Shown here: one piece after another, positions 24,394 through 33,042 of the stretch
Position numbering within the stretch: the stretch's first letter is position 1
How the letters are laid out: each line of letters begins with the position of its first letter
Origin: Cyanobacteria bacterium SZAS LIN-3
GTDB lineage: Bacteria > Cyanobacteriota > Vampirovibrionia > Obscuribacterales > Obscuribacteraceae
Assembly: GCA_018266215.1 (NCBI GenBank)
Contig: JAFEAV010000017.1
Span: forward strand, 1 to 64,000
Direction: 5' to 3'
DNA length: 64,000 bases
Position numbers and translations under genes: made by a program
The notes under the pieces: generated by a model
What the model was told of the DNA's origin: nothing
Database searches by the model: none
What the model saw: the letters and a program-made list of their open reading frames with translations, nothing else

Positions 24394-24954
24394 ATGGCTT
24401 TCATAAAGACAGATGGGCAAAGACGATGGTTTGCAGTGCAAACTGCCTCCGGTCACGAAAACAAAGTGAAGGAGCATATCGAAAAACGCATTGTCACAAT
24501 GGGTGCCCAGGACCGCATCTTCGGCGTTATCGTCCCGGAGAAAATGGTCACTAAAGTAAAAGAAGGCAAGCGGGTTGAAAAGCGCGAGCGCGAGTATCCC
24601 GGTTACGTCTTTGTGGAAATGATCCTTGACGATGACTCCTGGAGAGTCGTTCGCGAAGCGCCTGGTGTTACGAAATATGTGGGCGCCGGCAAAAAACCTA
24701 CTCCAGTACAAGACGCAGAAATGCGCAAGATCTTAAGAAGACAGATGGCAATGACCGGCATGAAGGGCAAGAAGCCCGCCGCCATTGACGTTAAGGTGGG
24801 CGATTTCGTCCGCATCACCGGCGGACCGTTCGCCGATTTCACCGGAGAAGTAACAGAAGTAAACCTGGAAAGGGAACGCATAAAGGCTTCTGTAATCATC
24901 TTCGGACGCGCAACCCCAGTAGAACTGGAGTTCAACCAGGTTATAAAAGTGTAA
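24394..24954 (+). CDS. nusG: Transcription termination/antitermination protein NusG
   Basis: A 186-residue protein with the NGN domain (RRWFAVQTASGHENKVKEHIEKR, and PGYVFVEM for RNA-polymerase contact) and a C-terminal KOW domain (VGDFVRITGGPFADFTGEV). NusG binds the elongating polymerase and Rho or S10. Its size is standard. The 121-base gap to rplK (24955-25075) holds the rplK leader; I see no certain L1-binding structure there. Confidence 0.97.
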   Translation: MAFIKTDGQRRWFAVQTASGHENKVKEHIEKRIVTMGAQDRIFGVIVPEKMVTKVKEGKRVEKREREYPGYVFVEMILDDDSWRVVREAPGVTKYVGAGKKPTPVQDAEMRKILRRQMAMTGMKGKKPAAIDVKVGDFVRITGGPFADFTGEVTEVNLERERIKASVIIFGRATPVELEFNQVIKV

Positions 24955-25075
24955 AAGTGGTGGACGATGTACCCCATGTGCCATACAATCGATATTTCCG
25001 CGCGCATATGGCAAATAGTGGACACCGACAAGTGAACCGGGTCTCACAATAGCTCTCAAAAATAGGATCAATACC

Positions 25076-25498
25076 GTGAAGAAAGTCGTAGGAAAGGTAA
25101 AACTGCAAATCCAAGCCGGCAAAGCTAATCCAGCTCCGCCGATTGGTCCGGCTCTCGGTCAGCACGGCGTCAACATCATGCAATTTTGCAAAGAGTACAA
25201 CGCCAAGACCCAGGACAAAGCAGGCACCATTGTTCCTGTAGAAATCAGCATTTATGAAGACAGATCCTTTGACTTCGTGTTGAAGACTCCTCCCTGCGCC
25301 GAGCTTATCAAAAAGGCTGCCGGTGTAGAGAAGGGCTCCGCCACTCCCAACAAAAACAAAGTTGGCAGCATCAACTCAGCCAAAGTAACTGAAATCGCCA
25401 AAGTAAAAATGCCCGACCTCAACGCCACAACGCTGGAAGCAGCCGAAGCGATGGTCAGAGGCACCGCCAAGAACATGGGCATCACCGTCGTCGACTAA
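25076..25498 (+). CDS. rplK: 50S ribosomal protein L11
   Basis: A 140-residue protein with the L11 N-terminal signature [35 protein letters not shown] and the rRNA-binding C-terminal half ending [19 protein letters not shown] start with AGGATC about 6 bases upstream. L11 binds the GTPase-associated centre of 23S rRNA. It is followed by rplA 53 bases later, the usual L11-L1 pair, often autoregulated by L1. Confidence 0.97.
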   Translation: MKKVVGKVKLQIQAGKANPAPPIGPALGQHGVNIMQFCKEYNAKTQDKAGTIVPVEISIYEDRSFDFVLKTPPCAELIKKAAGVEKGSATPNKNKVGSINSAKVTEIAKVKMPDLNATTLEAAEAMVRGTAKNMGITVVD

Positions 25499-25551
25499 GC
25501 AATTAGACCGACGCTAATCAAAGAAAAACAACGCTAAGGAAAGTTCCGAAA

Positions 25552-26277
25552 ATGGCTACGCTAACTAAAAGACGCGAAAAACTCGAGAAGATTTATGCCG
25601 AAGCTACCGCTCCGGTAACCGCTGAAGAAGCGCTGAAAATCCTCAAACAAGAGAACTCGGTCAAGTTTGACCAGACTGTTGAAGTCGCCTTCCGTCTGGG
25701 CGTCAACCCCAAGCTCAACGATCAGCAGATCAGAAGCACCGTGAACCTCCCCGGTGGTACCGGTAAGGAAGTACGCGTAGCGGTTGTAGCCAAAGGCGAA
25801 AAAGTCAAAGAAGCACAGGACGCAGGCGCCGATCACGTCGGAGCTGACGAACTGGTAGCGAAGATTTCGGAAGGCTTCCTTGATTTCGACAAACTGGTTG
25901 CCACCCCCGACGCCATGGCCATGCTCTCCAAGCTCGGTAAGATTTTGGGACCGAAGGGCCTCATGCCCAACCCCAAAGACGGCACCGTTACCTTTGATGT
26001 CGGCAAGACAGTCAAAGAACTGAAAGCCGGTAAAGTATCCTTCAGAGCCGAAAAAGACGGCGGCGTAGTACAAATGGCTATCGGCAAGCTCTCATTCGAT
26101 GATGCCAAACTGCTCGCCAACCTGCACGCAGTCGTCGAGCAGATCGTTAAGCTCAAGCCCCCATCGGTAAAAGGCGCTTATATCAAGTCCGTTTATCTGA
26201 GCACCACCATGGGACCGGGCGTCAGACTGGATATCGCCAGCCTGCAAAACCTGGGCAAAGTTGTAGCCTCGGCCTAA
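25552..26277 (+). CDS. rplA: 50S ribosomal protein L1
   Basis: A 241-residue protein matching L1 end to end: LTKRREKLEKIYAEA, the VEVAFRLGVNPKLNDQQIRSTVNLPGGTGK region, and GKILGPKGLMPNPKDGTVT. It builds the L1 stalk of the 50S subunit and commonly represses its own mRNA. The gene closes the cluster and is followed 25 bases later by a strong hairpin terminator; rplJ and rplL are not next to it. Confidence 0.98.
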   Translation: MATLTKRREKLEKIYAEATAPVTAEEALKILKQENSVKFDQTVEVAFRLGVNPKLNDQQIRSTVNLPGGTGKEVRVAVVAKGEKVKEAQDAGADHVGADELVAKISEGFLDFDKLVATPDAMAMLSKLGKILGPKGLMPNPKDGTVTFDVGKTVKELKAGKVSFRAEKDGGVVQMAIGKLSFDDAKLLANLHAVVEQIVKLKPPSVKGAYIKSVYLSTTMGPGVRLDIASLQNLGKVVASA

Positions 26278-26302
26278 AGCCCCGGCTCACCCGAGAAAAT
26301 TG

Positions 26303-26340
26303 AAAACCGGCTACTCCACTGGGGTAGCCGGTTTTGTTTG
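26303..26340. terminator. Intrinsic terminator after rplA, probably bidirectional
   Basis: AAAACCGGCTAC (26303-26314) and GTAGCCGGTTTT (26324-26335) form a perfect 12-bp stem with a 9-base loop. The T-rich end GTTTTGTTTG follows on the plus strand, and the A-rich 5' arm gives Us on the minus strand. It lies between the convergent rplA and TadE-like genes. Confidence 0.9.
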
Positions 26341-26364
26341 TACTCTCTTTGACTATCGGACCAC

Positions 26365-26895
26365 TCAGTTTTGAGTAGCCTGATTGGGCACGGTATAGGT
26401 AAAGGGATAAGTCTGCACCGACTGGAAATGCAGCGGTGAACTGCCGGTATAAACGAGATGCACGACGAAGGGCTTGATATCCACCCGGGTCGTGACTGAG
26501 ACCGTACCGCTGACCGGTCCCCCGTATGGCTGCATGGCGGTAATGTCGGCGGCACTGACCGAGCTGTTGCAATTAATCAGTTGAAAGTTACTGAGCATAC
26601 TGGAGCCCTGATTGTTGGCCCGGTTGATAACGGCCTGGGCCCTGGTGCTGCAGGTGGTCGGATCCCCGAGGGCAGCTACACGCGCAGCTTCCCGGCAGGT
26701 AGCGTCGTTGAGCTGCACGCCCAGGACGATGACCGACAGGTCAAAAAGCACGAGGATAATGGGCACAAGGACAATTAAGCCCATGCAGAGCTCAGTCGCC
26801 GACTGGCCACTAAAATTTCTCAGTCTCAGCTTCAGCATCTTATACACCGCCAGATCATCAGCAAAGGACTTGCCACTAAATGTCTCCTTTTCCAT
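26365..26895 (-). CDS. TadE-like pilus-assembly/pseudopilin protein
   Basis: A 176-residue protein (ATG 26895) or 157 residues if the ATG at 26838 (MLKLRLRNFSGQSATELC) is used; neither has a good ribosome-binding site. The mark is a short basic N-terminus with GQSATELCMGLIVLVPIILVLFDLSVIVLG, the Glu-containing hydrophobic helix of TadE-like proteins, then AATCREAARVAALGD-type helix and an extracytoplasmic beta-rich domain with two Cys. TadE proteins are processed minor pilins of the Flp/Tad machine. The frame extends upstream to 27174, but that part is a shadow. Divergent from the TadE/TadF-like gene at 27038. Confidence 0.7.
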   Translation of the reverse strand: MEKETFSGKSFADDLAVYKMLKLRLRNFSGQSATELCMGLIVLVPIILVLFDLSVIVLGVQLNDATCREAARVAALGDPTTCSTRAQAVINRANNQGSSMLSNFQLINCNSSVSAADITAMQPYGGPVSGTVSVTTRVDIKPFVVHLVYTGSSPLHFQSVQTYPFTYTVPNQATQN

Positions 26896-27037
26896 TATTC
26901 CACATAAGTGAAAATACAAAACGACCGGCGGCCCGAATCTGCCACTACCAGCGATATCACAATCAAGCCCCCACAGTCCTGTTACAGGGAGCGGCAACGG
27001 GGGAAAGATCAGGCCAGGATAGAGGAATAAAAGCGAA

Positions 27038-27631
27038 TTGAAACAATCGCCCCGGCGCTCTCGGCGCCGCAAGCTTAGAGACAGAGGCGCATCCGTAGCC
27101 GAGTTTGGCCCGGTACTGGTGATCTTTGTCCTGATTATAATCATCCCTCTTTTGAACCTCCTGGCCTTTGCCACAGGCTACGCCTGCGTCTCCAGCACCT
27201 GCCAGAGCTGTGCCGCCGACGCCGCCAATTCCACCACTTTTGAAGAAGCCCTGGTCAATGTCAAAAAGCGCGCCCGGGCCCTGGTCGAATCAAGCCTAGG
27301 CCAGTTTGCCCGGGTCAAGCCGGTGGGCGGATATCAAGATTGCGGCGTGGACGTCTACATCGCCACAACCAAACTCTCAGACCCCAATTCCGGCCATTTT
27401 TACGGGCCCAACACCGGACTGCCGGCCAACGTCACCGCCGACGCCGCAACCTACATCTACGAGTACACAGTCCGCTCCAGCTTCGCCGTCGGGCCCCTGA
27501 TGGACCTCAGTGCCGTTCCCCTGGTGGGAGCGCTGCCCCTCATAGGCAAGCCGGTCACACTCTCCAACCAGGCCAACCGAGCCGCCGAACACACCGACGC
27601 CCTCAACGGCAACAGCGGCTCGGCTCAATAG
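27038..27631 (+). CDS. TadE/TadF-like membrane-anchored protein
   Basis: A 197-residue protein with a very basic N-terminus, then RGASVAEFGPVLVIFVLIIIIPLLNLLAFATGYACVSSTCQSCAADAAN, a TadE-like transmembrane helix with Glu near its start, followed by an external domain. A Cys-rich spot (CVSSTCQSC) follows the helix. TTG start with GAGGA 11 bases upstream. It is divergent from another TadE-like gene 142 bases away; no other Tad genes (tadA, B or C) are in the window except a possible TadG-like protein at 34111. Confidence 0.68.
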   Translation: MKQSPRRSRRRKLRDRGASVAEFGPVLVIFVLIIIIPLLNLLAFATGYACVSSTCQSCAADAANSTTFEEALVNVKKRARALVESSLGQFARVKPVGGYQDCGVDVYIATTKLSDPNSGHFYGPNTGLPANVTADAATYIYEYTVRSSFAVGPLMDLSAVPLVGALPLIGKPVTLSNQANRAAEHTDALNGNSGSAQ

Positions 27632-27711
27632 ACAGCTCCAAGACTTGAAGGGCATTTTCAGCCGTGCTTAAATGGCAGCATAAATGACGCTTACCAATAA
27701 GGATCAAACGC

Positions 27712-28713
27712 TTGGTTCAGTACAAAGACTACTACCAGATATTAGGTGTATCCCGCACGTCCTCCGAGCAAGAGATCAAAACGGCATACCGGAAGATGGC
27801 CCGGAAATATCACCCCGACGCCAATAAAAACGATCCCACGGCCGAAGAGCGCATCAAAGAAATCAACGAAGCTTACGAAGTCCTCAAGGACCAGGAAAAG
27901 CGCAAAAAGTACGACCAGCTGGGACCAAACTGGAAAGCCGGTGATCAGTTCAAACCGCCGCCCGATTATTCGGGCTTCTCCTTTGACTTCGGCAAAGGTG
28001 CCGGCGGCAATATGGGAAATATGGGCGGAATGGGCGGCATGGGCGGAGCCGGTTCCTTTTCCGACTTCTTTGAAGCCATTTTTGGCGGCTCCTTCGGCGG
28101 CGGCCAGCCGGGCGCTCGTCCGGGCCAGGGTGCTGCAGCCGGAGCGGGAGCTGCCGGGGCGGCTGCTCGCAAGCGCTCGCTTGATCAGGAAGCCGAAATT
28201 GATCTGGTAGTGGAAGAGCTGGCTCAGGGAGCCAGACGCACCCTGCAAGTGACGGCTCCAGGCGGCAAGACCAAAACAATCGAAGTCAAAATCCCCAAGG
28301 GCATGCGCGCCGGCAAAAAGGTGCGGGTGCCGGGCGAAGGTGCCACCATGCCTGGTGTCACAGAAAAAGGCGATCTCTATCTGCGCATCAAAGTAAAGCC
28401 CCACAAATACTACACCATAGATGGTGACAATCTTGTGGTCGAGCTGGCCATATCACCGGCTCAAGCCGTAGTTGGCGGCGAGGTTTCTGTCAGCACCATT
28501 GAAGGGGCAGTGACTATCAAAGTACCCGCCGGCACACAGAGCGGCCGCATGCTCAGATTGAAAGGCAAAGGCCTGCCCAACACCGATCAAAAGCCGGCAG
28601 GCGACCTGCTGGTGCGCACCAAGATCGTCATCCCGACTCACTTGAGCGACAAAGAACGCAGTCTTTACGAGCAGCTGGCTAAGCTGGAAAAAGAAAAGAC
28701 AACGCAGGCCTGA
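27712..28713 (+). CDS. DnaJ-class molecular chaperone, CbpA type (no zinc finger)
   Basis: A 333-residue protein with an N-terminal J domain ([38 protein letters not shown] intact), a Gly/Met-rich linker with [13 protein letters not shown] and a later Gly/Ala stretch (about 100-155), and the two-beta-sandwich C-terminal client domain ([21 protein letters not shown] and [13 protein letters not shown]). The four CxxCxGxG zinc motifs of DnaJ are absent, which makes it CbpA-like, a DnaK cochaperone. TTG start with AGGA about 9 bases upstream. Convergent with the TPR gene, with 19 bases between. Confidence 0.93.
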   Translation: MVQYKDYYQILGVSRTSSEQEIKTAYRKMARKYHPDANKNDPTAEERIKEINEAYEVLKDQEKRKKYDQLGPNWKAGDQFKPPPDYSGFSFDFGKGAGGNMGNMGGMGGMGGAGSFSDFFEAIFGGSFGGGQPGARPGQGAAAGAGAAGAAARKRSLDQEAEIDLVVEELAQGARRTLQVTAPGGKTKTIEVKIPKGMRAGKKVRVPGEGATMPGVTEKGDLYLRIKVKPHKYYTIDGDNLVVELAISPAQAVVGGEVSVSTIEGAVTIKVPAGTQSGRMLRLKGKGLPNTDQKPAGDLLVRTKIVIPTHLSDKERSLYEQLAKLEKEKTTQA

Positions 28714-28732
28714 GCCCGTTTAAATTTGCCGC

Positions 28733-30301
28733 TTATTGCAAGTGCAGGTTTTGCACGGCCGAACGGAACTCGTCATATCCAGACTGAGCCTGGTTTTGAC
28801 GGCACATAATTTCGGCCATCACTTCATGCACTTCAGGATTGGTCTCGTAGGTTTTGCGAGCCTTTTCCATCAGATCGCGCGCATCTTTGATCTTGCCGGT
28901 GGCAATTTCAAGTCGGGCCAGATCGAGCTGCAGCTTCACGTCATCAGGATTTTTCTCCGCCTGCTTTTTGACGTCGGCCAGCGTAGCATCAACCAACCCA
29001 CCATGAGCATCAACCAGCCCCTTAACGGCGGCGGGATAGGAGAGCACGTCACCTTCGCGGGTAAAGCCCTTTTGAAACTCTTCAAAACCAGCCTGTTGAT
29101 CACCGTTTTGAGCCATAGCCAGGCCCAGCTGTCTTTGAATACTGCAATCATTGGGATCCATTTTCATCACGCCGGAGAGCTGCTCAACGGCTTCGGCTCC
29201 CTTGTTGTTGCGCATATAGAGCAAGCCCAGCTCTTTGTGGGGCACGGGCCAGGGTTCAAGGAATAGCTTGACTATGGTCTCGTACTGAGCCATGGCATCC
29301 GCATCACTATGGGCGCGCACCAGTTCACGAGCATACATCAGTCGAATGTACTTACTGTAAGTGGCAATATCAACGGCTTTAGACAGGTAGGAAAGCCCCA
29401 GCTCGCGATCGGCTTTAGCGCCCAGTTCGTTGAGCACCATACCCGAAGCACAGAGCTCACGCACGGTTTTGCCTTCCTCAGCCAGCTCCTGGGGCGTGGG
29501 CGGCGGCGCATCGGCGGACTTTAAAGTGGCCATACCCTTGGTATTGGCCAGGGCGAAAGCGGCCGCTCCCATGGGTTTAGCCGCGGCCAGAGCACCGGCT
29601 TTGTCATTGGCGTCCAGGAGCTTGACCGGCTCCATTTTGCGCACTTCATCCATGATCGCTGGTGCGGCCAGGGCCTTGTCGCGCACCTGAACCATCTGTT
29701 CTTCCTGGGTAAAGCCATATATGTCGTGCTTAAACTTGACGATTTTCAAGGTGGCGGCAAAACCGCCGCACAAAACTATGGCCATGCCGAAGGGCAAAAT
29801 AATGTCGAATAATGGATTGAGCTTGTAGGGGTTCTTAACCTTGGCCGCCCCATCGGGACCGGCATCCTCCAGCGAGACTGCCTGAGGCATACCGGCATGA
29901 CTCTGGGACATGGCCTTGTTCTTAGCGGATTGGCTCAGGTCGACTTCGGAGCCGCCGGCAGGCATGCCGGAGCCGGAGGAGCCTGGAGTTGGTGTCGGGG
30001 GAGCGGGGGCAGCGGCAGGCGCGGGCGGAGGCGCCGCGGAAGGTTCGGGAGCGGGAGCTGATGGGCGACTCGGTGGTCGTCCACCCAGACGGGAGGCGGA
30101 AATGCCAGAGGGTTTGACCTTGCCGGCCAGACCGGAAGCCAGGCCACCGGACTTTTGACCTTCACCGTCACCACCACCGGCAGCGGGAGCTGGGTTGACG
30201 GCCTCAGAGGCAACGGCGGGCGCTTCGGCGGGAGCGGCTGCAGCAGCCGGTGCGGCGGCGGCATCCGATTTAGCGTCACCCTTCTTTTTCTTACTGAACA
30301 T
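28733..30301 (-). CDS. Membrane-anchored TPR protein with Ala/Pro-rich N-terminus
   Basis: A 522-residue protein. Residues 1-10 are MFSKKKKGDA, then 150 residues of Ala/Pro/Gly low complexity, a membrane span (about 172-192, FDIILPFGMAIVLCGGFAATLKI), and a C-terminal helical region with TPR-like repeats (about 290-520, for example YLSKAVDIATYSKYIRLMYARELVRAHSD and KELGLLYMRNNKGAEAVEQLSGVMKMDPND). The TPR part should lie outside the cytoplasm if the N-terminus is inside. It is probably a scaffold or assembly factor; no family recognised. Its composition recalls the protein at 4884. Confidence 0.85.
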   Translation of the reverse strand: MFSKKKKGDAKSDAAAAPAAAAAPAEAPAVASEAVNPAPAAGGGDGEGQKSGGLASGLAGKVKPSGISASRLGGRPPSRPSAPAPEPSAAPPPAPAAAPAPPTPTPGSSGSGMPAGGSEVDLSQSAKNKAMSQSHAGMPQAVSLEDAGPDGAAKVKNPYKLNPLFDIILPFGMAIVLCGGFAATLKIVKFKHDIYGFTQEEQMVQVRDKALAAPAIMDEVRKMEPVKLLDANDKAGALAAAKPMGAAAFALANTKGMATLKSADAPPPTPQELAEEGKTVRELCASGMVLNELGAKADRELGLSYLSKAVDIATYSKYIRLMYARELVRAHSDADAMAQYETIVKLFLEPWPVPHKELGLLYMRNNKGAEAVEQLSGVMKMDPNDCSIQRQLGLAMAQNGDQQAGFEEFQKGFTREGDVLSYPAAVKGLVDAHGGLVDATLADVKKQAEKNPDDVKLQLDLARLEIATGKIKDARDLMEKARKTYETNPEVHEVMAEIMCRQNQAQSGYDEFRSAVQNLHLQ

Positions 30302-30422
30302 ACGTTCCTAAACCCTCTGGATTTCTTGCTGAATGTCTTACTGAGTCTAAAAATTATAAGAAGCTGGAGATTCCCAGTACCAATAGTTTAAAGCCCATAT
30401 CTGAGCCTATTAAAACCCCTGC

Positions 30423-31457
30423 CTAATGAGGTTTGGTCGTAAGTTTTTGACGCAGGTCCAACCAAGCCAGGGCGAAGTTTTCGCACACGCCCTTCTTGGT
30501 TACATAGTGATCCCACTGGCGTTTGGCTTCATCAGCGAGTTTGAAGAGGCCTTCCAGATAACGAGAGTAATTGCGGTTCGTCCGATAAATACCGGCAAGT
30601 TGCTCAATTTCCAAATTTACAATCAGATCAAAAGCCTGCTCAACATTTTCATCGTCAAGAAGCTCACCCAGATGATGGGCAAAAAGCATGGCGTCTTTGA
30701 CATTTATTTTTTTACTGGGATGGGTGGTGAGAAAAATCTCAGAGCGCAAGCTTTGCAAGAGCTCTTTGTCGGCCTCGGTAAAGTGCGCGGCAAAGCCTTC
30801 CTTGAGGCGATCTTTCAGGGGCGGGCTCTGGCTGGCCAGATAGCCGATATTGTCCTCGTAGCGGTTGTTGAGGGGAATCAACTGGCAGCGGCTGACAATG
30901 GTCTGCAGGACATCTTCCTCGCACTGGGCGAAGAGTACAAAAAGGCAGTTGCTGCGCGGCTCCTCGATGGTCTTGAGCAGGGCATTGGCGGCCGGGCGGT
31001 GAAAGGCCGTGTCGCTGGCATCATTGATGATTACAACCCGCAAAAACTGCGAGCTGCGAGCCAGCTCTTCCGAAAGATTTCGGGCCGATTCGACCGGGAT
31101 CTTGCCGCTGTTGCCGGCATCTTTGGAGAGAACGTTCCAGGCCTTGGGGTGCTCGTCCCGGAAGAGCCAGCGGCAATTCTGGCAGGCCGAGCTAAAGGTC
31201 TTATCATCCGGCTCGACAGGTTGAGTTTGTATGTAGGGAAGTAAACAAGAGCCCTTCTCGTAACGACTTTCCGAGGCACAATTCATGAAAGCCGCCAGCT
31301 GTCTGGCTATCAGCCATTTATCATCAAGCGCCCGGCCGGTCAGGAGCAGGGCGTGAGCCATGCGCTCGCCCGCCAGTGCATTGGCCAGAAGCCTGGCTGC
31401 GACAGGCTGTCGAGCGATCAGATCGGCGGAGAAACAAGAGAGTTGGGTGCTTTGCAT
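30423..31457 (-). CDS. holB: DNA polymerase III delta-prime subunit
   Basis: A 344-residue clamp-loader AAA+ protein. It has the N-terminal FSADLIARQPVAARLLANAL and MAHALLLTG opening, a Walker A loop that is degenerate (TGRALDDKW), a Cys cluster (Cys in NCASES, CLL, CQNC) that fits the zinc module, NALLKTIEEP, and the conserved SRC motif (IVSRCQLIPL) carrying the trans-acting Arg. A degenerate P-loop is normal for delta-prime. It is divergent from purA. The 121 bases downstream (30302-30422) contain no gene. Confidence 0.88.
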   Translation of the reverse strand: MQSTQLSCFSADLIARQPVAARLLANALAGERMAHALLLTGRALDDKWLIARQLAAFMNCASESRYEKGSCLLPYIQTQPVEPDDKTFSSACQNCRWLFRDEHPKAWNVLSKDAGNSGKIPVESARNLSEELARSSQFLRVVIINDASDTAFHRPAANALLKTIEEPRSNCLFVLFAQCEEDVLQTIVSRCQLIPLNNRYEDNIGYLASQSPPLKDRLKEGFAAHFTEADKELLQSLRSEIFLTTHPSKKINVKDAMLFAHHLGELLDDENVEQAFDLIVNLEIEQLAGIYRTNRNYSRYLEGLFKLADEAKRQWDHYVTKKGVCENFALAWLDLRQKLTTKPH

Positions 31458-31491
31458 ATAAGTATATTAACGTGTTCCGGGCTCGAATAAA

Positions 31492-31520
31492 TTGACAGCT
31501 CTTGGCGAGTGGCATAGACT
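31492..31520 (+). promoter_or_regulatory. Sigma70-type promoter of purA
   Basis: TTGACA (31492-31497) is a perfect -35 box; TAGACT (31515-31520) is a 4-of-6 -10 box; the spacer is exactly 17 bases. The start site would be near 31527, giving a leader of about 148 bases before the purA TTG. Confidence 0.7.
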
Positions 31521-31545
31521 ATCTGGGTCAAAAAAAACAGGGCGT

Positions 31546-31569
31546 GGGTTGGTTTGAATCCAAACTCCC
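31546..31569 (+). promoter_or_regulatory. purA leader hairpin A
   Basis: GGG (31546-31548) pairs with CCC (31567-31569), and GGTTTG (31551-31556) pairs with CAAACT (31561-31566, one G-T), with loop AATC and a TT bulge. Its left arm GTTGGTT (31548-31554) can instead pair perfectly with AACCAAC (31644-31650) near the ribosome-binding site, so two exclusive folds are possible. Confidence 0.5.
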
Positions 31570-31577
31570 GGCTCTTA

Positions 31578-31609
31578 CTCACGGGATTTATTGCCGTGAG
31601 GAATTTTTT
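31578..31609 (+). terminator. Terminator-like hairpin B in the purA leader (candidate attenuator)
   Basis: CTCACGG (31578-31584) and CCGTGAG (31594-31600) form a perfect 7-bp stem with a 9-base loop, followed by GAA and six Ts (31604-31609). It lies between the purA promoter and the purA start, so termination here would shut off purA. I do not recognise a purine-riboswitch core in this leader. Confidence 0.55.
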
Positions 31610-31674
31610 GGTGGGTGGCGTGCCCTCAATTTGGATGGGTACCAACCAACAATATTGCAGGAGAATATCAAACC

Positions 31675-33012
31675 TTGGCTAACGTAGTTGTTGTCGGAGC
31701 GCAATTTGGAGATGAGGGCAAGGCCAAAGTCACGGATCTTTTGGCAAACAATGCGGACATTGTTGTCAGATATCAGGGTGGCGCCAATGCCGGTCATACA
31801 GTAGTTGTCGGAGATGAGACCTATAAGTTTCACCTGATCCCCTCGGGTATTTTGTATCCCGGCAAAATTTGCGTCCTTGGACCGGGCATGGTCATTGACC
31901 CCAAAGCATTTATAAAAGAAGTGAAAGGCCTGACCGATCGCGGTCTCGACGATTCACGCCTGAAAGTCTCATCTTCAGCCCATGTCACGATGCCTTATCA
32001 CATGGCTCTCGACGCCGCCGAGGAAGAAAGTCGCGGTGATAACAAAATCGGTACCACCAAACGTGGTATCGGTCCCACCTATGCCGACAAGTGCGCACGC
32101 TCCGGCATAAGAATGGAAGACTTGCTCGACAGAGAAGTATTGAAAGAAAAACTGGACTGGATGGTACCGCGTAAAAATGTGCTCCTGGAGCGCATGTACA
32201 ACCACCCGCCCTTTGATGCCGCCGCCATTCTGGAAGAATACGCCGAATACGGCAGACAGATGAGCAAATATGTTTGCGACACTTCGCAGCTCATCTTCAA
32301 CGCCGTGCGCGAGAAGAAAAACATCTTGTTTGAAGGCGCGCAGGGCACCATGCTCGACCTCGATCACGGCAGCTATCCCTATGTCACCAGCTCCAGCCCC
32401 AGCGCTGGTGGTGCCTGCACCGGCACCGGCGTAGGACCGACAATCATCGACCGCGTGATCGGTATTTCCAAAGCGTACATGACCAGAGTTGGTGAAGGTC
32501 CCTTCCCCACCGAGCAAGACGGCGACATCGGCGAAATGCTGCGTCAGACAGGCAAGGCCTGGGCTGAAGTAGGCGTCACCACCGGTCGTCCGCGCCGCTG
32601 CGGTTGGTTCGACACCGTCATCGGCCGCTACTCCGTACGCGTCAACGGCCTGGACTGCCTGGCTATCACCAAGCTCGACGTCCTCGACGAATTTGACGAA
32701 ATCCAGATCTGCGTCGCTTACCGCGACAAGACCGACGGCACCATCCACAAAGAATTGCCTTCGATGTTCTCCAAATTCAAACAGATGGAGCCCATCTACA
32801 AGTCATTCCCGGGCTGGAAGAAACCGACCTACAAAATCAAAAACTACAAAGAGCTGCCGGCTGAAGCGAGACGCTATCTCGATTTCATCGCCGAGGAGCT
32901 GGATTGCCCCGTAGCCATCGTCAGCGTCGGACCGACCCGCGACAAGACAGTGGTGATCGAAGATCCTATCCACGGACCGAAGCGCGTGCTCACCCAGGCC
33001 GTAAATCCCTAG
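31675..33012 (+). CDS. purA: Adenylosuccinate synthetase
   Basis: A 445-residue enzyme (family about 430) that makes adenylosuccinate from IMP, aspartate and GTP, the first step from IMP to AMP. It starts at TTG 31675 because [20 protein letters not shown], the conserved N-terminal GTP loop, begins at once and AGGAG lies 11 bases upstream. A longer frame from 31615 covers leader sequence. Other marks are [13 protein letters not shown], the IMP-site signature [14 protein letters not shown] and [11 protein letters not shown] variant to note is GKAK where most enzymes have GKGK. Regulation by the leader is likely. Confidence 0.97.
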   Translation: MANVVVVGAQFGDEGKAKVTDLLANNADIVVRYQGGANAGHTVVVGDETYKFHLIPSGILYPGKICVLGPGMVIDPKAFIKEVKGLTDRGLDDSRLKVSSSAHVTMPYHMALDAAEEESRGDNKIGTTKRGIGPTYADKCARSGIRMEDLLDREVLKEKLDWMVPRKNVLLERMYNHPPFDAAAILEEYAEYGRQMSKYVCDTSQLIFNAVREKKNILFEGAQGTMLDLDHGSYPYVTSSSPSAGGACTGTGVGPTIIDRVIGISKAYMTRVGEGPFPTEQDGDIGEMLRQTGKAWAEVGVTTGRPRRCGWFDTVIGRYSVRVNGLDCLAITKLDVLDEFDEIQICVAYRDKTDGTIHKELPSMFSKFKQMEPIYKSFPGWKKPTYKIKNYKELPAEARRYLDFIAEELDCPVAIVSVGPTRDKTVVIEDPIHGPKRVLTQAVNP

Positions 33013-33042
33013 GATTTCAGTCCGGGGCGTTCAACAAATAAC

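Noticed and set aside
24955..25075. L1-binding autoregulatory site in the rplK leader
   Set aside because: Expected by analogy with other L11-L1 operons, but I could not draw a convincing site in these 121 bases.
31527..31674. Known purine riboswitch in the purA leader
   Set aside because: I could not find the conserved junction and loop bases of the purine aptamer; the leader is reported only as a candidate attenuator.
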